NCBI GenBank assembly: GCA_031257235.1 | Contig: JAIRPA010000120.1 | Location: forward strand, 1-13,088 | DNA from: Burkholderiales bacterium | GTDB taxonomy: Bacteria; Pseudomonadota; Gammaproteobacteria; Burkholderiales; Casimicrobiaceae | Reading direction: 5' to 3' | DNA length: 13,088 nt | Shown here: positions 1 to 7,273 of the stretch, in pieces | Layout: each line of letters starts with the position of its first letter | Numbering within the stretch: position 1 is the stretch's first letter | The notes under the pieces: model-generated | The model's input: the letters and a program-made list of their open reading frames with translations, nothing else | Databases searched by the model: none | Told to the model about the DNA's origin: nothing | Position numbers and translations under genes: made by a program

Positions 1-1634
1 AGGCGACGATCTCGGTTCGTCCCGCCATGCCGGCGCGAACGCAAACCCTGATGAGCCGCATGTCCGGCGACAGCGAAACCATTGCCTCATTAAGAAAACT
101 CTATGATGCGCACGCCGTCAATACCGCTTATCTTTCTTATTCGCCGCTGGTGCTGACTAACGGGCTCACTGAATATTTAAAGAACTACCCGCACCTTTGT
201 TCCGAACAATTGGTAAGCCAAGCCATGGCTTCGTTGGTCAAGAACACGCCGGGCGCGGGGAAACTCAAAGACACGAAAGTGCCGGAAGTGATTGCATTAC
301 TGCGTTCGCGCACCAACAGTCGAGGCGTGATCGGGATGTGGTACGCCACGGATCATGATCATCCCTTCTTGAGTAATTATGCGGCGCAGTATTTAATCGA
401 AGCCAAAGACCGAGGGGCAAACATTCCCGAAGATTATTTAAAAATCCTCAACCGGTACTTGCGCGAGAACGCTGATGATACTCATTCGCGCTCGCTTGAA
501 GGCTTGCGGCAACGCGCGTTTTCCGCATACTTGTTGACCCGTCAAGGGGAAATCACCACCAACGCGTTGGCGCAAATCCAGCAAACCTTGCAATCGGCGT
601 TGGGTGACACATGGCACAGCGATCCTACCGCCATTTATCTTGCCGCAACGTACAAGATGTTGAAGATGGATCGTGAGGCGGATATGTTGCTCAAAAGCGC
701 GTGGTCGCAATTAGGCAAGCCTGCCTCGGAGGTTTGGTGGTCGCGCCAATACTATGATCCGCTTGTGGTGAGTGCGCAGGCGTTTTATTTAATCTCAAAA
801 CATTTTCCCGAAAAGGCGGATTTAATCCCGCCGCAGGCATTAGAAAACATGGTGATGATGTTACGGCAAAATCGTTATACCACCACGTCGGCGGCGATGA
901 GTATTTTGGCTTTGGATCATTACGGCGCGCGCGTCAAACGTACCAACGTCGCAGGCGAGGCTTTGTCGATTGATGCGCTGGTGTCAGACGCCAAAGAGGA
1001 AGTCAAACGCATTTCCAAATTCAATCAATCGGTCGCCTTCGGAGACTTTCCGCTCAACACCGAAAAACTGATTCTTAAAAATTCGGGAACGGATACGGCG
1101 TGGTATGCGATTACGCAAACAGGCTTTGATAAAACGATGCCTGCGCTTGCCACCAAAAACGGATTGGAAGTGGATAAGATGCTCACCGATGATGCGGGGC
1201 GTCCGGTGCGGTCGGTGCGATTGGGGCAGACGGTTAATGTTGTCTTGCGCATTCGCGCCAACACTAAGGAGGATATCGACAACGTGGCGATGGTCGATTT
1301 GATTCCGGGCGGTTTTGAGATTGTCTTTCAGAAGACTAATACTCACAATACCGATCAGGGGAACGAAGAATCGGATGAAGCGTATGATCGTTTTGTTTCC
1401 CCCATTGCCGTGGCACCTTCGGATTGGAGGATTGATTTTACCGATGCAAGAGAAGATCGCGCCATTATCTACGGCACAGCAACCCGATCGCTTCAAACCT
1501 TTGTGTATCAGATCAAACCGACCAATGTGGGAACGTATACCATTCCGCCCGCGTTTGCCGAGGCGATGTACGATAAAGAGATTCAGGCGATGTCCGTGCC
1601 GACGGGAGTGATCACGGTGACGCCACCGGAATGA
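1..1634 (+). CDS. Alpha-2-macroglobulin family protein (YfhM-like), 3' part only
   Basis: The frame is open from the left edge (first whole codon at position 3) to a TGA at 1632-1634. About 544 codons are visible of a family whose members are usually 1,500-1,900 residues, so the start lies outside the window and no start is assigned. The diagnostic motif is Y-P-H-L-C-S-E-Q, with the Cys codon at 198-200. CxEQ is the thioester motif of bait-and-trap macroglobulins, where Cys and Gln form the reactive bond that captures an attacking protease. The helical stretch after it fits the thioester domain, and the last ~150 residues are beta-rich like the C-terminal receptor-binding-like domain. It is presumably periplasmic or a lipoprotein; the signal region is not visible. 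Its neighbour 16 bases downstream is pbpC, the usual partner of thioester-containing bacterial macroglobulins. Family assignment is firm; the precise subfamily is inferred from the thioester and pbpC linkage. Confidence 0.93.
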   Translation, partial: ATISVRPAMPARTQTLMSRMSGDSETIASLRKLYDAHAVNTAYLSYSPLVLTNGLTEYLKNYPHLCSEQLVSQAMASLVKNTPGAGKLKDTKVPEVIALLRSRTNSRGVIGMWYATDHDHPFLSNYAAQYLIEAKDRGANIPEDYLKILNRYLRENADDTHSRSLEGLRQRAFSAYLLTRQGEITTNALAQIQQTLQSALGDTWHSDPTAIYLAATYKMLKMDREADMLLKSAWSQLGKPASEVWWSRQYYDPLVVSAQAFYLISKHFPEKADLIPPQALENMVMMLRQNRYTTTSAAMSILALDHYGARVKRTNVAGEALSIDALVSDAKEEVKRISKFNQSVAFGDFPLNTEKLILKNSGTDTAWYAITQTGFDKTMPALATKNGLEVDKMLTDDAGRPVRSVRLGQTVNVVLRIRANTKEDIDNVAMVDLIPGGFEIVFQKTNTHNTDQGNEESDEAYDRFVSPIAVAPSDWRIDFTDAREDRAIIYGTATRSLQTFVYQIKPTNVGTYTIPPAFAEAMYDKEIQAMSVPTGVITVTPPE

Positions 1635-1650
1635 TTGGCGCGGGCGCATC

Positions 1651-3990
1651 ATGCGAAGATTGTTATTCAATGTTTTAACGGGGTGTTTTCTTTTGGCGGT
1701 GGTGGCGATCGCGATTAGAATCACCCCGCATGAGCCTTTGAAAAACGCAACGTATTCGACCGCATACTATGATAAGCATCATCAATTGTTAAGATTAACG
1801 CTTGCGCAGGATGATCGTTATCGGTTGTGGACTTCGTTGGACGACATTGCGCCGGAGACCAAAGCCGCAGTGTTATTGTATGAGGATCGGTGGTTTTACT
1901 TTCATCCCGGGTTTAATCCGATCAGTTTGCTTCGCGGGGCTTATGTCAGTTTGATTCAGCAATCCGCGCGGCGGGGCGGCTCCACGATTACGATGCAGCT
2001 GGCGCGTTTACGATGGAATTTAAACACGCGCACTTTGCGCGGGAAATGGATACAAGTATTACGCGCCATACAATTAGAATTGTTTTATTCCAAAGATCAG
2101 ATTTTGGAAGCGTATTTGAACGAAGCGCCTTACGGGCGAAACATTGTGGGGATTGGCGCGGCCTCCTTAATTTATTTTAATCAAGAGCCGGGGCTTTTAA
2201 CCCTGCCTGAATCGCTAACGCTGGCGGTTTTGCCGCAGTCGCCCACTTATAGAATTGATAAATCCCTATATGTGCTTGCCGATAATTTGAATGCCGCGCG
2301 GCAACGATTGTTTGCGTTGTGGAGCCGGCATCATCGGGTGGACGATTTCACGCGCGCCTTATTTTCGTTGCCCTTAAAGTTACGCCAGCCGGAGGCATTA
2401 CCCAAAATCGCACCGCATTTTACCGATGACCTTAGGCTTCGGCTATTTTTATCCGGTCGGCAAAAAGATCGGGTCAACACCACACTTGATACCTCGCTGC
2501 AACGCCTATTGGAAAAACAAGTAGAAGGGTATATTGCGCGACACAAAAATCGCGGCTTATCGAACGCGGCGGCGTTGATTGTTCATCGTGTCGATCATAG
2601 TATTGTGGCAGCGGTGGGGTCGGCTTCTTATTTTGATGACACCATTGGCGGGCAAATCAACGGCACGACCATCAAACGTTCTCCCGGTTCGACATTAAAA
2701 CCTTTCATTTACGCGCTTGCGATGGATCAAGGCATCATTCATCCGATGACCGTCTTAAAAGATGTGCCGACGGCGTTTAGCTCGTACACGCCGGAAAATT
2801 TTGACGGCGAATTTATGGGTCCGTTGACGGCCACGCAAGCCTTGGTCAAAAGCCGTAATGTTCCTGCCGTGTATTTAAACGCGAAAATTCATCGCCCGAA
2901 CTTTTATACTTTTTTAAAAAACGCGGGCGTTGCTCAAATGGCGAGTGAGGCACATTATGGTTTAGCGTTGGCGTTGGGCGGCGGGGAAGTCACACAAGAA
3001 GAGGTGGCCAAACTCTACATGATGCTTGCCAACGACGGGATACTGCATGAGCTTCGGCGTGAAGAAGACGAGCCTAAAAGTTCGGGGTTGCGCTTGCTCT
3101 CGGCGGAGTCCGCCTTCATGACGCGAGATATGTTATCGAATTTACCGCGCGCCGACAGCGTCAAAGCCGCGTCACAAAAACTGCCGATCTATTGGAAAAC
3201 CGGCACCTCGTGGGGATTCAAAGACGCATGGAGTGCGGGGATTATCGGTGATTATATTGTGGTGGTGTGGTTGGGGAATTTTAATAACAAAGGCGCGCCG
3301 GAGTTAATCGGCGCGAAGGCTGCCGCGCCGTTGTTTTTTAATATTGTCAATGCGATGACCGCCCATGTGTCCATGCGGGATGTCAATGCGAAAATTCCGG
3401 AGACCGTCACGCGCGTGGACATCTGCTTGGCAAGCGGCGATTTATTGACCACATGGTGTCAGCGCAAAGGACAAACATGGTTTATTCCGGGCGTTTCTCC
3501 GATCAAAGTCGATACGGTTTATCGTCCGGTTTATTTTGACCCTAAGACACATCAGCCGCTTTGCCCGGAGGAGGTTCGCCCCGACTCTTTGCTTCGTGTT
3601 TACGAATACTATGATTCGGATATTCGCGCGGTTTTTGCAAGTGCCGGCTTTCCCAAACGTGAACCGCCGGATTTGAGGCGATGTCAAAAAACGTGGAACA
3701 CGATGGGGTCGGCGCCTTATGTGATCACGCCGCTGAAAAACACGCGTTATACTATTTTTTCGGATGATCCGCGCCGAAACCAAATCCCTTTAACGGCAGG
3801 CGCGGACGCGGAAGTGAATACCTTGTATTGGTTTGAGAACAATGTATTGATCGGTAAAGCCTCGCCGAAAACTCCGCTTTTGTGGCAACCCAAAACCGAT
3901 GGTTTCGTTTTGCTTTCCGTGGTTGACGATCATGGTCGCTCGGATACCGTCTCCGTGCAGGTGGTCTTGGCAAGAAGTAGCAAAAAGTAA
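1651..3990 (+). CDS. pbpC: Penicillin-binding protein 1C (bifunctional glycosyltransferase/transpeptidase)
   Basis: A 779-residue class A penicillin-binding protein, close to the usual PbpC length. Residues ~5-22 are an N-terminal membrane anchor, so the rest is periplasmic. The GT51 glycosyltransferase domain (~50-225) has the catalytic Glu78 in E-D-R-W-F-Y-F-H-P-G and the motif G-G-S-T-I-T-M-Q-L at 109-117. The transpeptidase domain (~300-575) shows all three penicillin-binding motifs: S347-T-L-K350 with active Ser347, S401-R-N403, and K516-T-G-T-S520. A C-terminal beta domain at ~685-770 fits the BiPBP_C domain specific to PbpC. It polymerises lipid II and may cross-link peptides. With the upstream macroglobulin it is thought to repair the wall after protease or host attack. 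The start ATG is 16 bases after the upstream stop with only a weak ribosome site, suggesting co-transcription. The last codons read S-S-K-K-stop over the bases AGCAAAAAGTAA, which resembles a half-site of the palindrome found elsewhere here. Confidence 0.96.
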   Translation: MRRLLFNVLTGCFLLAVVAIAIRITPHEPLKNATYSTAYYDKHHQLLRLTLAQDDRYRLWTSLDDIAPETKAAVLLYEDRWFYFHPGFNPISLLRGAYVSLIQQSARRGGSTITMQLARLRWNLNTRTLRGKWIQVLRAIQLELFYSKDQILEAYLNEAPYGRNIVGIGAASLIYFNQEPGLLTLPESLTLAVLPQSPTYRIDKSLYVLADNLNAARQRLFALWSRHHRVDDFTRALFSLPLKLRQPEALPKIAPHFTDDLRLRLFLSGRQKDRVNTTLDTSLQRLLEKQVEGYIARHKNRGLSNAAALIVHRVDHSIVAAVGSASYFDDTIGGQINGTTIKRSPGSTLKPFIYALAMDQGIIHPMTVLKDVPTAFSSYTPENFDGEFMGPLTATQALVKSRNVPAVYLNAKIHRPNFYTFLKNAGVAQMASEAHYGLALALGGGEVTQEEVAKLYMMLANDGILHELRREEDEPKSSGLRLLSAESAFMTRDMLSNLPRADSVKAASQKLPIYWKTGTSWGFKDAWSAGIIGDYIVVVWLGNFNNKGAPELIGAKAAAPLFFNIVNAMTAHVSMRDVNAKIPETVTRVDICLASGDLLTTWCQRKGQTWFIPGVSPIKVDTVYRPVYFDPKTHQPLCPEEVRPDSLLRVYEYYDSDIRAVFASAGFPKREPPDLRRCQKTWNTMGSAPYVITPLKNTRYTIFSDDPRRNQIPLTAGADAEVNTLYWFENNVLIGKASPKTPLLWQPKTDGFVLLSVVDDHGRSDTVSVQVVLARSSKK

Positions 3991-4025
3991 AACCGATCGC
4001 CCAAAAGCGTTTCGGGGATCAGAAG

Positions 4026-4050
4026 TCAGGAATCAGGAATCAGGAATCAG
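4026..4050. repeat. Tandem repeat of a 7-base unit, about 3.5 copies
   Basis: The unit TCAGGAA repeats at 4026, 4033 and 4040, and a partial fourth copy begins at 4047. The copies are identical. It sits 35 bases after the pbpC stop and directly before a GC-rich hairpin. Such heptamer runs are prone to copy-number change by slippage. No function can be read from the sequence. Confidence 0.85.
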
Positions 4051-4054
4051 TAGG

Positions 4055-4072
4055 GGCGAGGCTTGCCTCGCC
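4055..4072. repeat. GC-rich hairpin (REP-like inverted repeat)
   Basis: GGCGAGGC and GCCTCGCC are perfect inverted repeats separated by TT. As RNA this folds as a 7-base-pair stem closed by a C-U-U-G tetraloop on a G-C pair, a particularly stable loop. There is no T-run directly after it on either strand, so a simple intrinsic terminator is unlikely. It could slow RNA decay after pbpC, or be a dispersed extragenic palindrome; both are inference. Confidence 0.7.
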
Positions 4073-4119
4073 TGAAATGCGTAATCCCCCGACGGCTTTG
4101 CAGTCACCCCCTTTTTTTA

Positions 4120-4148
4120 TTCGGCAAAAAGTATTACTTTTTGCCGAA
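4120..4148. repeat. Perfect 14-base-arm palindrome between pbpC and lpxA
   Basis: TTCGGCAAAAAGTA and its exact reverse complement flank a single T. The left arm core GGCAAAAAGTA recurs in the palindromes between dxr and rseP, so this is one family. It lies 10 bases past the lpxA stop on the minus strand and follows a T-run (4112-4118) on the plus strand. It could act as a two-way transcription stop for the convergent genes, since each RNA would fold into a ~13-pair stem. However, the U-run is inside the stem rather than after it, so terminator function is uncertain. Confidence 0.85.
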
Positions 4149-4158
4149 CCTTCGCCCC

Positions 4159-4935
4159 TTATCGCGCGATACCGCGACCTTCGACTTCCAAAAATGTCAC
4201 CAGTGCCAAAAGCGCGGGTTCGTTTTCGGCGTCAGCGCGCAGTTGGTCGATTGCCGCCGATAAGGATAATCCGTTTCGGTATAAGGTTTTGTACGCGCGC
4301 TTCAAACTCATGATGGTTTCACTCGTAAAGCCGCGGCGTTTTAAACCTTCGCTGTTGATCGTCACGGGTTTGGCAGGGTAGCCGGAGACCGTGACGTAAG
4401 GCGGGACATCTTGAACCAACATGGAGCCGCCGCCGACCATGGCGTGCGCGCCGATGCGACAAAACTGATGAATGCCGCACAGCCCCCCCATCACCACATA
4501 ATCTTCCACATGAACATGACCGGCAAGCTGTACCGTGTTGGAAATAACAATGTTGTTGCCCAAGACGCAATCGTGCGCCACATGGGTATAAGCTAATATT
4601 AAATTACCGTTGCCAATTAAGGTATCCCCACGATCTTGAACGGTGCCGGCGTGTACCGAAACATACTCACGAAAAGTATTGTTGTCTCCAATGGTGGTGG
4701 TGACTTTTTCGCCTTGATATTTTTTGTCTTGAGAGATTTCTCCGATGGAGGCAAATTGAAAGACACGGTTGTTTTCTCCGAGCGTGGTGTGACCGGTCAA
4801 GACCACATGAGGACCAATCACCGTTCCCGCACCGATTTTTACGTGTTCGCCAATGACGGTAAATGCACCCACTTCAACATCGTCTGCCAATTGGGCGTCA
4901 CGATGGACGTTTGCCAACGGATGAATTTTAGGCAT
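4159..4935 (-). CDS. lpxA: UDP-N-acetylglucosamine acyltransferase LpxA
   Basis: LpxA moves a 3-hydroxyacyl chain from ACP to the 3-OH of UDP-GlcNAc, the first step of lipid A synthesis in the cytoplasm. The 258-residue length is typical. Residues ~1-185 are hexapeptide repeats of a left-handed beta helix, followed by a helical C-terminal domain. The catalytic segment T-H-V-A-H-D-C places His118 and His121 at the positions of E. coli His122 and His125; His156 matches E. coli His160. Gly169 aligns with E. coli Gly173, the hydrocarbon-ruler residue; glycine there fits a long (about C14) hydroxyacyl donor, which is inference. The ATG is preceded by an AAGGAT-type ribosome site, and the start is 8 bases after the fabZ stop, so the genes are surely co-transcribed. 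lpxI and lpxB, common next genes in the family cluster, are not here: the cluster ends and pbpC converges on it. Confidence 0.97.
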   Translation of the reverse strand: MPKIHPLANVHRDAQLADDVEVGAFTVIGEHVKIGAGTVIGPHVVLTGHTTLGENNRVFQFASIGEISQDKKYQGEKVTTTIGDNNTFREYVSVHAGTVQDRGDTLIGNGNLILAYTHVAHDCVLGNNIVISNTVQLAGHVHVEDYVVMGGLCGIHQFCRIGAHAMVGGGSMLVQDVPPYVTVSGYPAKPVTINSEGLKRRGFTSETIMSLKRAYKTLYRNGLSLSAAIDQLRADAENEPALLALVTFLEVEGRGIAR

Positions 4936-4943
4936 GCTTGAGG

Positions 4944-5438
4944 TTATCCTTCGTTTTTGTTGTTGAGCGTTCCGGGTAAGGGCGGACGCAACGCCGCCAT
5001 CAAGACGGCTTCACACACGATTTTATCGTCCGCTAAGGCGCGAACCGAGTATTTGCCGACGCCGCGAACTGTTCGGATCATCTCGGCTTCCAGCACCAAC
5101 GTGTCGCCGGGCAAAACCTGACGTTTGAACCGCGCTTCATCAATGCCGGCAAACAAAATAATGCCGCCCGCGCCGCCGGTGGTCTCGCTTTTATACGCAA
5201 GAATCACGGAGACTTGTGCCAAGGCTTCGATCACCAACACGCCCGGCATCACCGGATACGCCGGAAAATGTCCGCCAAAAAAAGGCTCGTTGATCGTGAC
5301 GTTTTTAATGCCGCGTATCCATTTTCCTTTTTCATACGCCAAGATTTTATCGACCAGCAAAAAGGGATAACGATGCGGCAGAATGGTGCGTATTTCGTTA
5401 ATATCCATTGAAGTATTTGTATTGGTGGTGTCGCTCAT
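4944..5438 (-). CDS. fabZ: 3-hydroxyacyl-[ACP] dehydratase FabZ
   Basis: FabZ removes water from 3-hydroxyacyl-ACP to give trans-2-enoyl-ACP in fatty acid elongation. It competes with LpxA and LpxD for the same hydroxyacyl-ACP, which is why these genes are clustered. The 164-residue protein is a single hot-dog fold. The motif P-H-R-Y-P-F-L-L-V-D at 21-30 is typical, and the active pair is His57 in G-G-H-F-P and Glu71 in the E-A-L-A-Q helix. The ATG at 5438 was chosen because AAGGAG lies nine bases upstream (5448-5453), overlapping the end of lpxD. An internal Met11 would give the more usual ~150-residue form but lacks such a site. The first ten residues (Ser, Thr and Asn rich) are probably a disordered tail. 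Only four bases separate it from the lpxD stop. Confidence 0.96.
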   Translation of the reverse strand: MSDTTNTNTSMDINEIRTILPHRYPFLLVDKILAYEKGKWIRGIKNVTINEPFFGGHFPAYPVMPGVLVIEALAQVSVILAYKSETTGGAGGIILFAGIDEARFKRQVLPGDTLVLEAEMIRTVRGVGKYSVRALADDKIVCEAVLMAALRPPLPGTLNNKNEG

Positions 5439-5442
5439 AACA

Positions 5443-6609
5443 TTACTCTCCTTTGGTTTTTTGACCGTTTAAACACTGCGCTTTACTTTGCACGTCGGAT
5501 AAAGATTGCTCCAAAGCGCGGACACGTTTGTATAAAGTATCTAATTTTTTCAGATGCACGGCGTTTTTTTGCCAATGTTGGTGTTGTTGTATCGGATAAA
5601 CGCCGGTGTACACATCGGGCTTTTCAATCGACGAAAAAACCGGCGTTGCCGCCGCCACCGTGGTGCCGTCGGCAATGGAAAGATGCCCGCCGATCATCGC
5701 CGCGCCGCCGATGCGGCAATTCTTCCCGATGGCAACGGAGCCGGCAATGCCCGCACACCCGACAATCGCCGTGTGTTCGCCCACCGTACAGTTGTGACCC
5801 AATTGAACCAGATTATCAATCTTGACATCGTTGTTGATGAGGGTGTCGCCCAACGCGCCGCGATCAATCGTGGTGTTGGCACCGATTTCAACATCGTTGC
5901 CGATGACCACGCGACCAATCTGCGGAATTTTGATCCACTGCCCTTGGTCAAACGCAAACCCGAAACCGTCCGCACCAATCACCGCGCCGCTGTGCAGAAT
6001 GGTGCGCTCACCAATCACACATCGCGGATAAATCACCACGCGCGGATAAATACAGGCATCCGCGCCAATTAAAACATCATCGCCGATCACGGATTGCGGA
6101 TGAATCACCGCGCGTTCGCCGATGATGGCGCGTTCGCCAATCACCACATGAGCGCCAATCACGGCATCTTGGGCGATTTGTGCGGAGGCGGCAACCACCG
6201 CCGTCGGATGAATGCCGGGGGAGGGAAGCGGCTCACGATACAAACATCCGGCCACCCGCGCGTACATGGCGTAAGGATTGTCGGCAATCAGACAAGCAAT
6301 ACCGCGAGGATTGTCCCAGGCAAGATGCGTGGCGGCCGTCACAATCACCGCCGAGGCGCGAGTATCACGTAAATAAACAGCATATTTAGGATTGGACAAA
6401 AAGGCGATGTCGCCGGCGCTTGCCTGATCTAAGGGCGCCGCGCCGGTGATGGTTGTATCAGGATTCCCTTTTAATATCGCGCCGACGGCCTGCGCCAGTA
6501 CCGCCAAGCGCCAAGGCGTGTTGGCGCGGATCGGTGTGGTGTGTTGTGATGTTAATGCGTCCACGATGCCTCTTGGAGGTTGGTGAAGGATAAACGACTT
6601 TTCGCTCAT
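5443..6609 (-). CDS. lpxD: UDP-3-O-(3-hydroxyacyl)glucosamine N-acyltransferase LpxD
   Basis: LpxD adds the second hydroxyacyl chain, from ACP to the 2-amino group of UDP-3-O-acyl-glucosamine, the third step of lipid A synthesis. The N-terminal uridine-binding domain (~30-130) includes the F-L-S-N-P-K-Y segment. The left-handed beta helix follows (~131-335) with G-A-D-G-F-G-F at 212-218. Catalytic His272 in L-G-H-N corresponds to E. coli His239. A C-terminal helix (~345-375) is predicted from its heptad-like pattern. At 388 residues it is longer than the usual ~340-350, with extra sequence at both ends. The ATG at 6609 has its AAGAAGG box only one base away, which is too close. A GTG at 6564 (Val16) has AAGAGG four bases upstream and may be the true start, giving 373 residues. 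The gene starts 117 bases after skp and ends four bases before fabZ. Confidence 0.95.
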   Translation of the reverse strand: MSEKSFILHQPPRGIVDALTSQHTTPIRANTPWRLAVLAQAVGAILKGNPDTTITGAAPLDQASAGDIAFLSNPKYAVYLRDTRASAVIVTAATHLAWDNPRGIACLIADNPYAMYARVAGCLYREPLPSPGIHPTAVVAASAQIAQDAVIGAHVVIGERAIIGERAVIHPQSVIGDDVLIGADACIYPRVVIYPRCVIGERTILHSGAVIGADGFGFAFDQGQWIKIPQIGRVVIGNDVEIGANTTIDRGALGDTLINNDVKIDNLVQLGHNCTVGEHTAIVGCAGIAGSVAIGKNCRIGGAAMIGGHLSIADGTTVAAATPVFSSIEKPDVYTGVYPIQQHQHWQKNAVHLKKLDTLYKRVRALEQSLSDVQSKAQCLNGQKTKGE

Positions 6610-6654
6610 GCCTTCTTAAAAAAAATGACCGTCAATCAACAGTCTATGGATAAT

Positions 6655-6685
6655 GGCAGAGAAATCGATCAATCGTTTTTCTGCC
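6655..6685. repeat. Imperfect hairpin in the skp-lpxD gap
   Basis: GGCAGAGAAATCGAT and ATCGTTTTTCTGCC pair around a CA loop, with one G-T pair and one bulged base. It lies in the only sizeable gap in the skp-to-lpxA part of the cluster, about 45 bases upstream of lpxD. No T-run follows on the minus strand, so I do not call it a terminator. It could be an RNA processing or attenuation element in the lpxD leader, or a worn member of the A-rich palindrome family seen elsewhere in the window. Confidence 0.45.
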
Positions 6686-6726
6686 GTCCCTGTCACGAAA
6701 CCCCGGAATAACGCGGCGTTGTTGGT

Positions 6727-7245
6727 TTAACGACCGTTCCCGTTGCCGTCTAACGTGCTGATGACCATGTCGGTAATTTCAATTCTTTTGCTTGCGTACA
6801 CCACCGGTTCTTGCACGATCAAATCAAAATTGCGTTCCTCGGCGATTTTTTGAATCGCCTTATTCGTGCGATCCTGCAACACCGACAGCTCTTCATTACG
6901 TCTGCGGTTTAAGTCCACGCCAAAATCACGTCTTTTGCGTTCCAGATCAATCGACAAATCGGTCAAACTGCGCTCTTTGTCACGACGCGTGCTCTCCGGC
7001 ATCGTCGCGCCGTTGCGCTCTAAATCGTTTTGCAATTCTAAAACTCTATCGTTGATTTTCTTTAACTCGCCGTCGCGTTTGGAAAACTCGGTTTCGAGTT
7101 TTTGCTGGGCGAGTTTGGCCACTTTGGATTCTTTTAAAATGCGCGCCGTGTTCACGTACCCGATGCGATAGTCTTCCGCAAACGCGCCGCCGGCAAGCAT
7201 CAAACCCGCCATCAGAATCGCCGCCCATCGAAATACAGGTTTCAC
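6727..7245 (-). CDS. skp: Periplasmic OMP chaperone Skp/OmpH
   Basis: Skp is a trimeric jellyfish-shaped chaperone that holds unfolded outer-membrane proteins in the periplasm and hands them to BamA, encoded just upstream. I place the start at GTG 7245 (172 residues) because AAGGAG lies exactly eight bases before it (7254-7259) and it yields a clean signal peptide: Lys2 and Arg6, a hydrophobic run, and an A-F-A cleavage site at about residue 23. An ATG at 7272 in the same frame would add nine residues and place the ribosome site inside the coding region. The mature protein opens with Y-R-I-G-Y-V-N, the conserved OmpH start. It has a long charged coiled-coil arm (about residues 40-130) and closes with a beta strand near F-D-L-I-V-Q-E. 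The gap from the bamA stop is 28 bases. Confidence 0.92.
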   Translation of the reverse strand: MKPVFRWAAILMAGLMLAGGAFAEDYRIGYVNTARILKESKVAKLAQQKLETEFSKRDGELKKINDRVLELQNDLERNGATMPESTRRDKERSLTDLSIDLERKRRDFGVDLNRRRNEELSVLQDRTNKAIQKIAEERNFDLIVQEPVVYASKRIEITDMVISTLDGNGNGR

Positions 7246-7253
7246 GATTATTA

Positions 7254-7259
7254 CTCCTT
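7254..7259 (-). promoter_or_regulatory. Ribosome binding site that decides the skp start
   Basis: On the minus strand the bases are AAGGAG, eight bases before GTG 7245. This is the strongest ribosome site in the gap after bamA. It favours the GTG start over the ATG at 7272, which lies upstream of it. Confidence 0.75.
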
Positions 7260-7273
7260 CAAACTTCATCATA

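Larger units (their letters stand above)
3991..4158. other. Convergent intergenic region packed with small repeats
   Basis: This 168-base gap separates the 3' ends of pbpC (plus) and lpxA (minus). It holds, in order, a 7-base tandem repeat, a GC-rich hairpin, a T-run at 4112-4118 and a perfect 14-base-arm palindrome, each listed separately. No open frame here has a convincing start or any recognisable protein. The T-run is not directly preceded by a stem, so I see no textbook rho-independent terminator for pbpC. Confidence 0.7.

Noticed and set aside
984..1724. A 246-codon minus-strand frame opposite the macroglobulin gene
   Set aside because: Its Arg-, His- and Ile-rich composition is typical of an antisense shadow, and the plus strand has clear family features.
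4112..4148. T-run plus palindrome as a standard rho-independent terminator of pbpC
   Set aside because: The T-run precedes the stem on the plus strand instead of following it, and on the minus strand the stem is followed by A bases. A terminator role is possible but not in standard form.
4159..6609. Periodic sequence patterns in lpxA and lpxD as DNA repeats
   Set aside because: They come from hexapeptide repeats of the left-handed beta helix; the nucleotide copies are strongly diverged and follow protein constraint.
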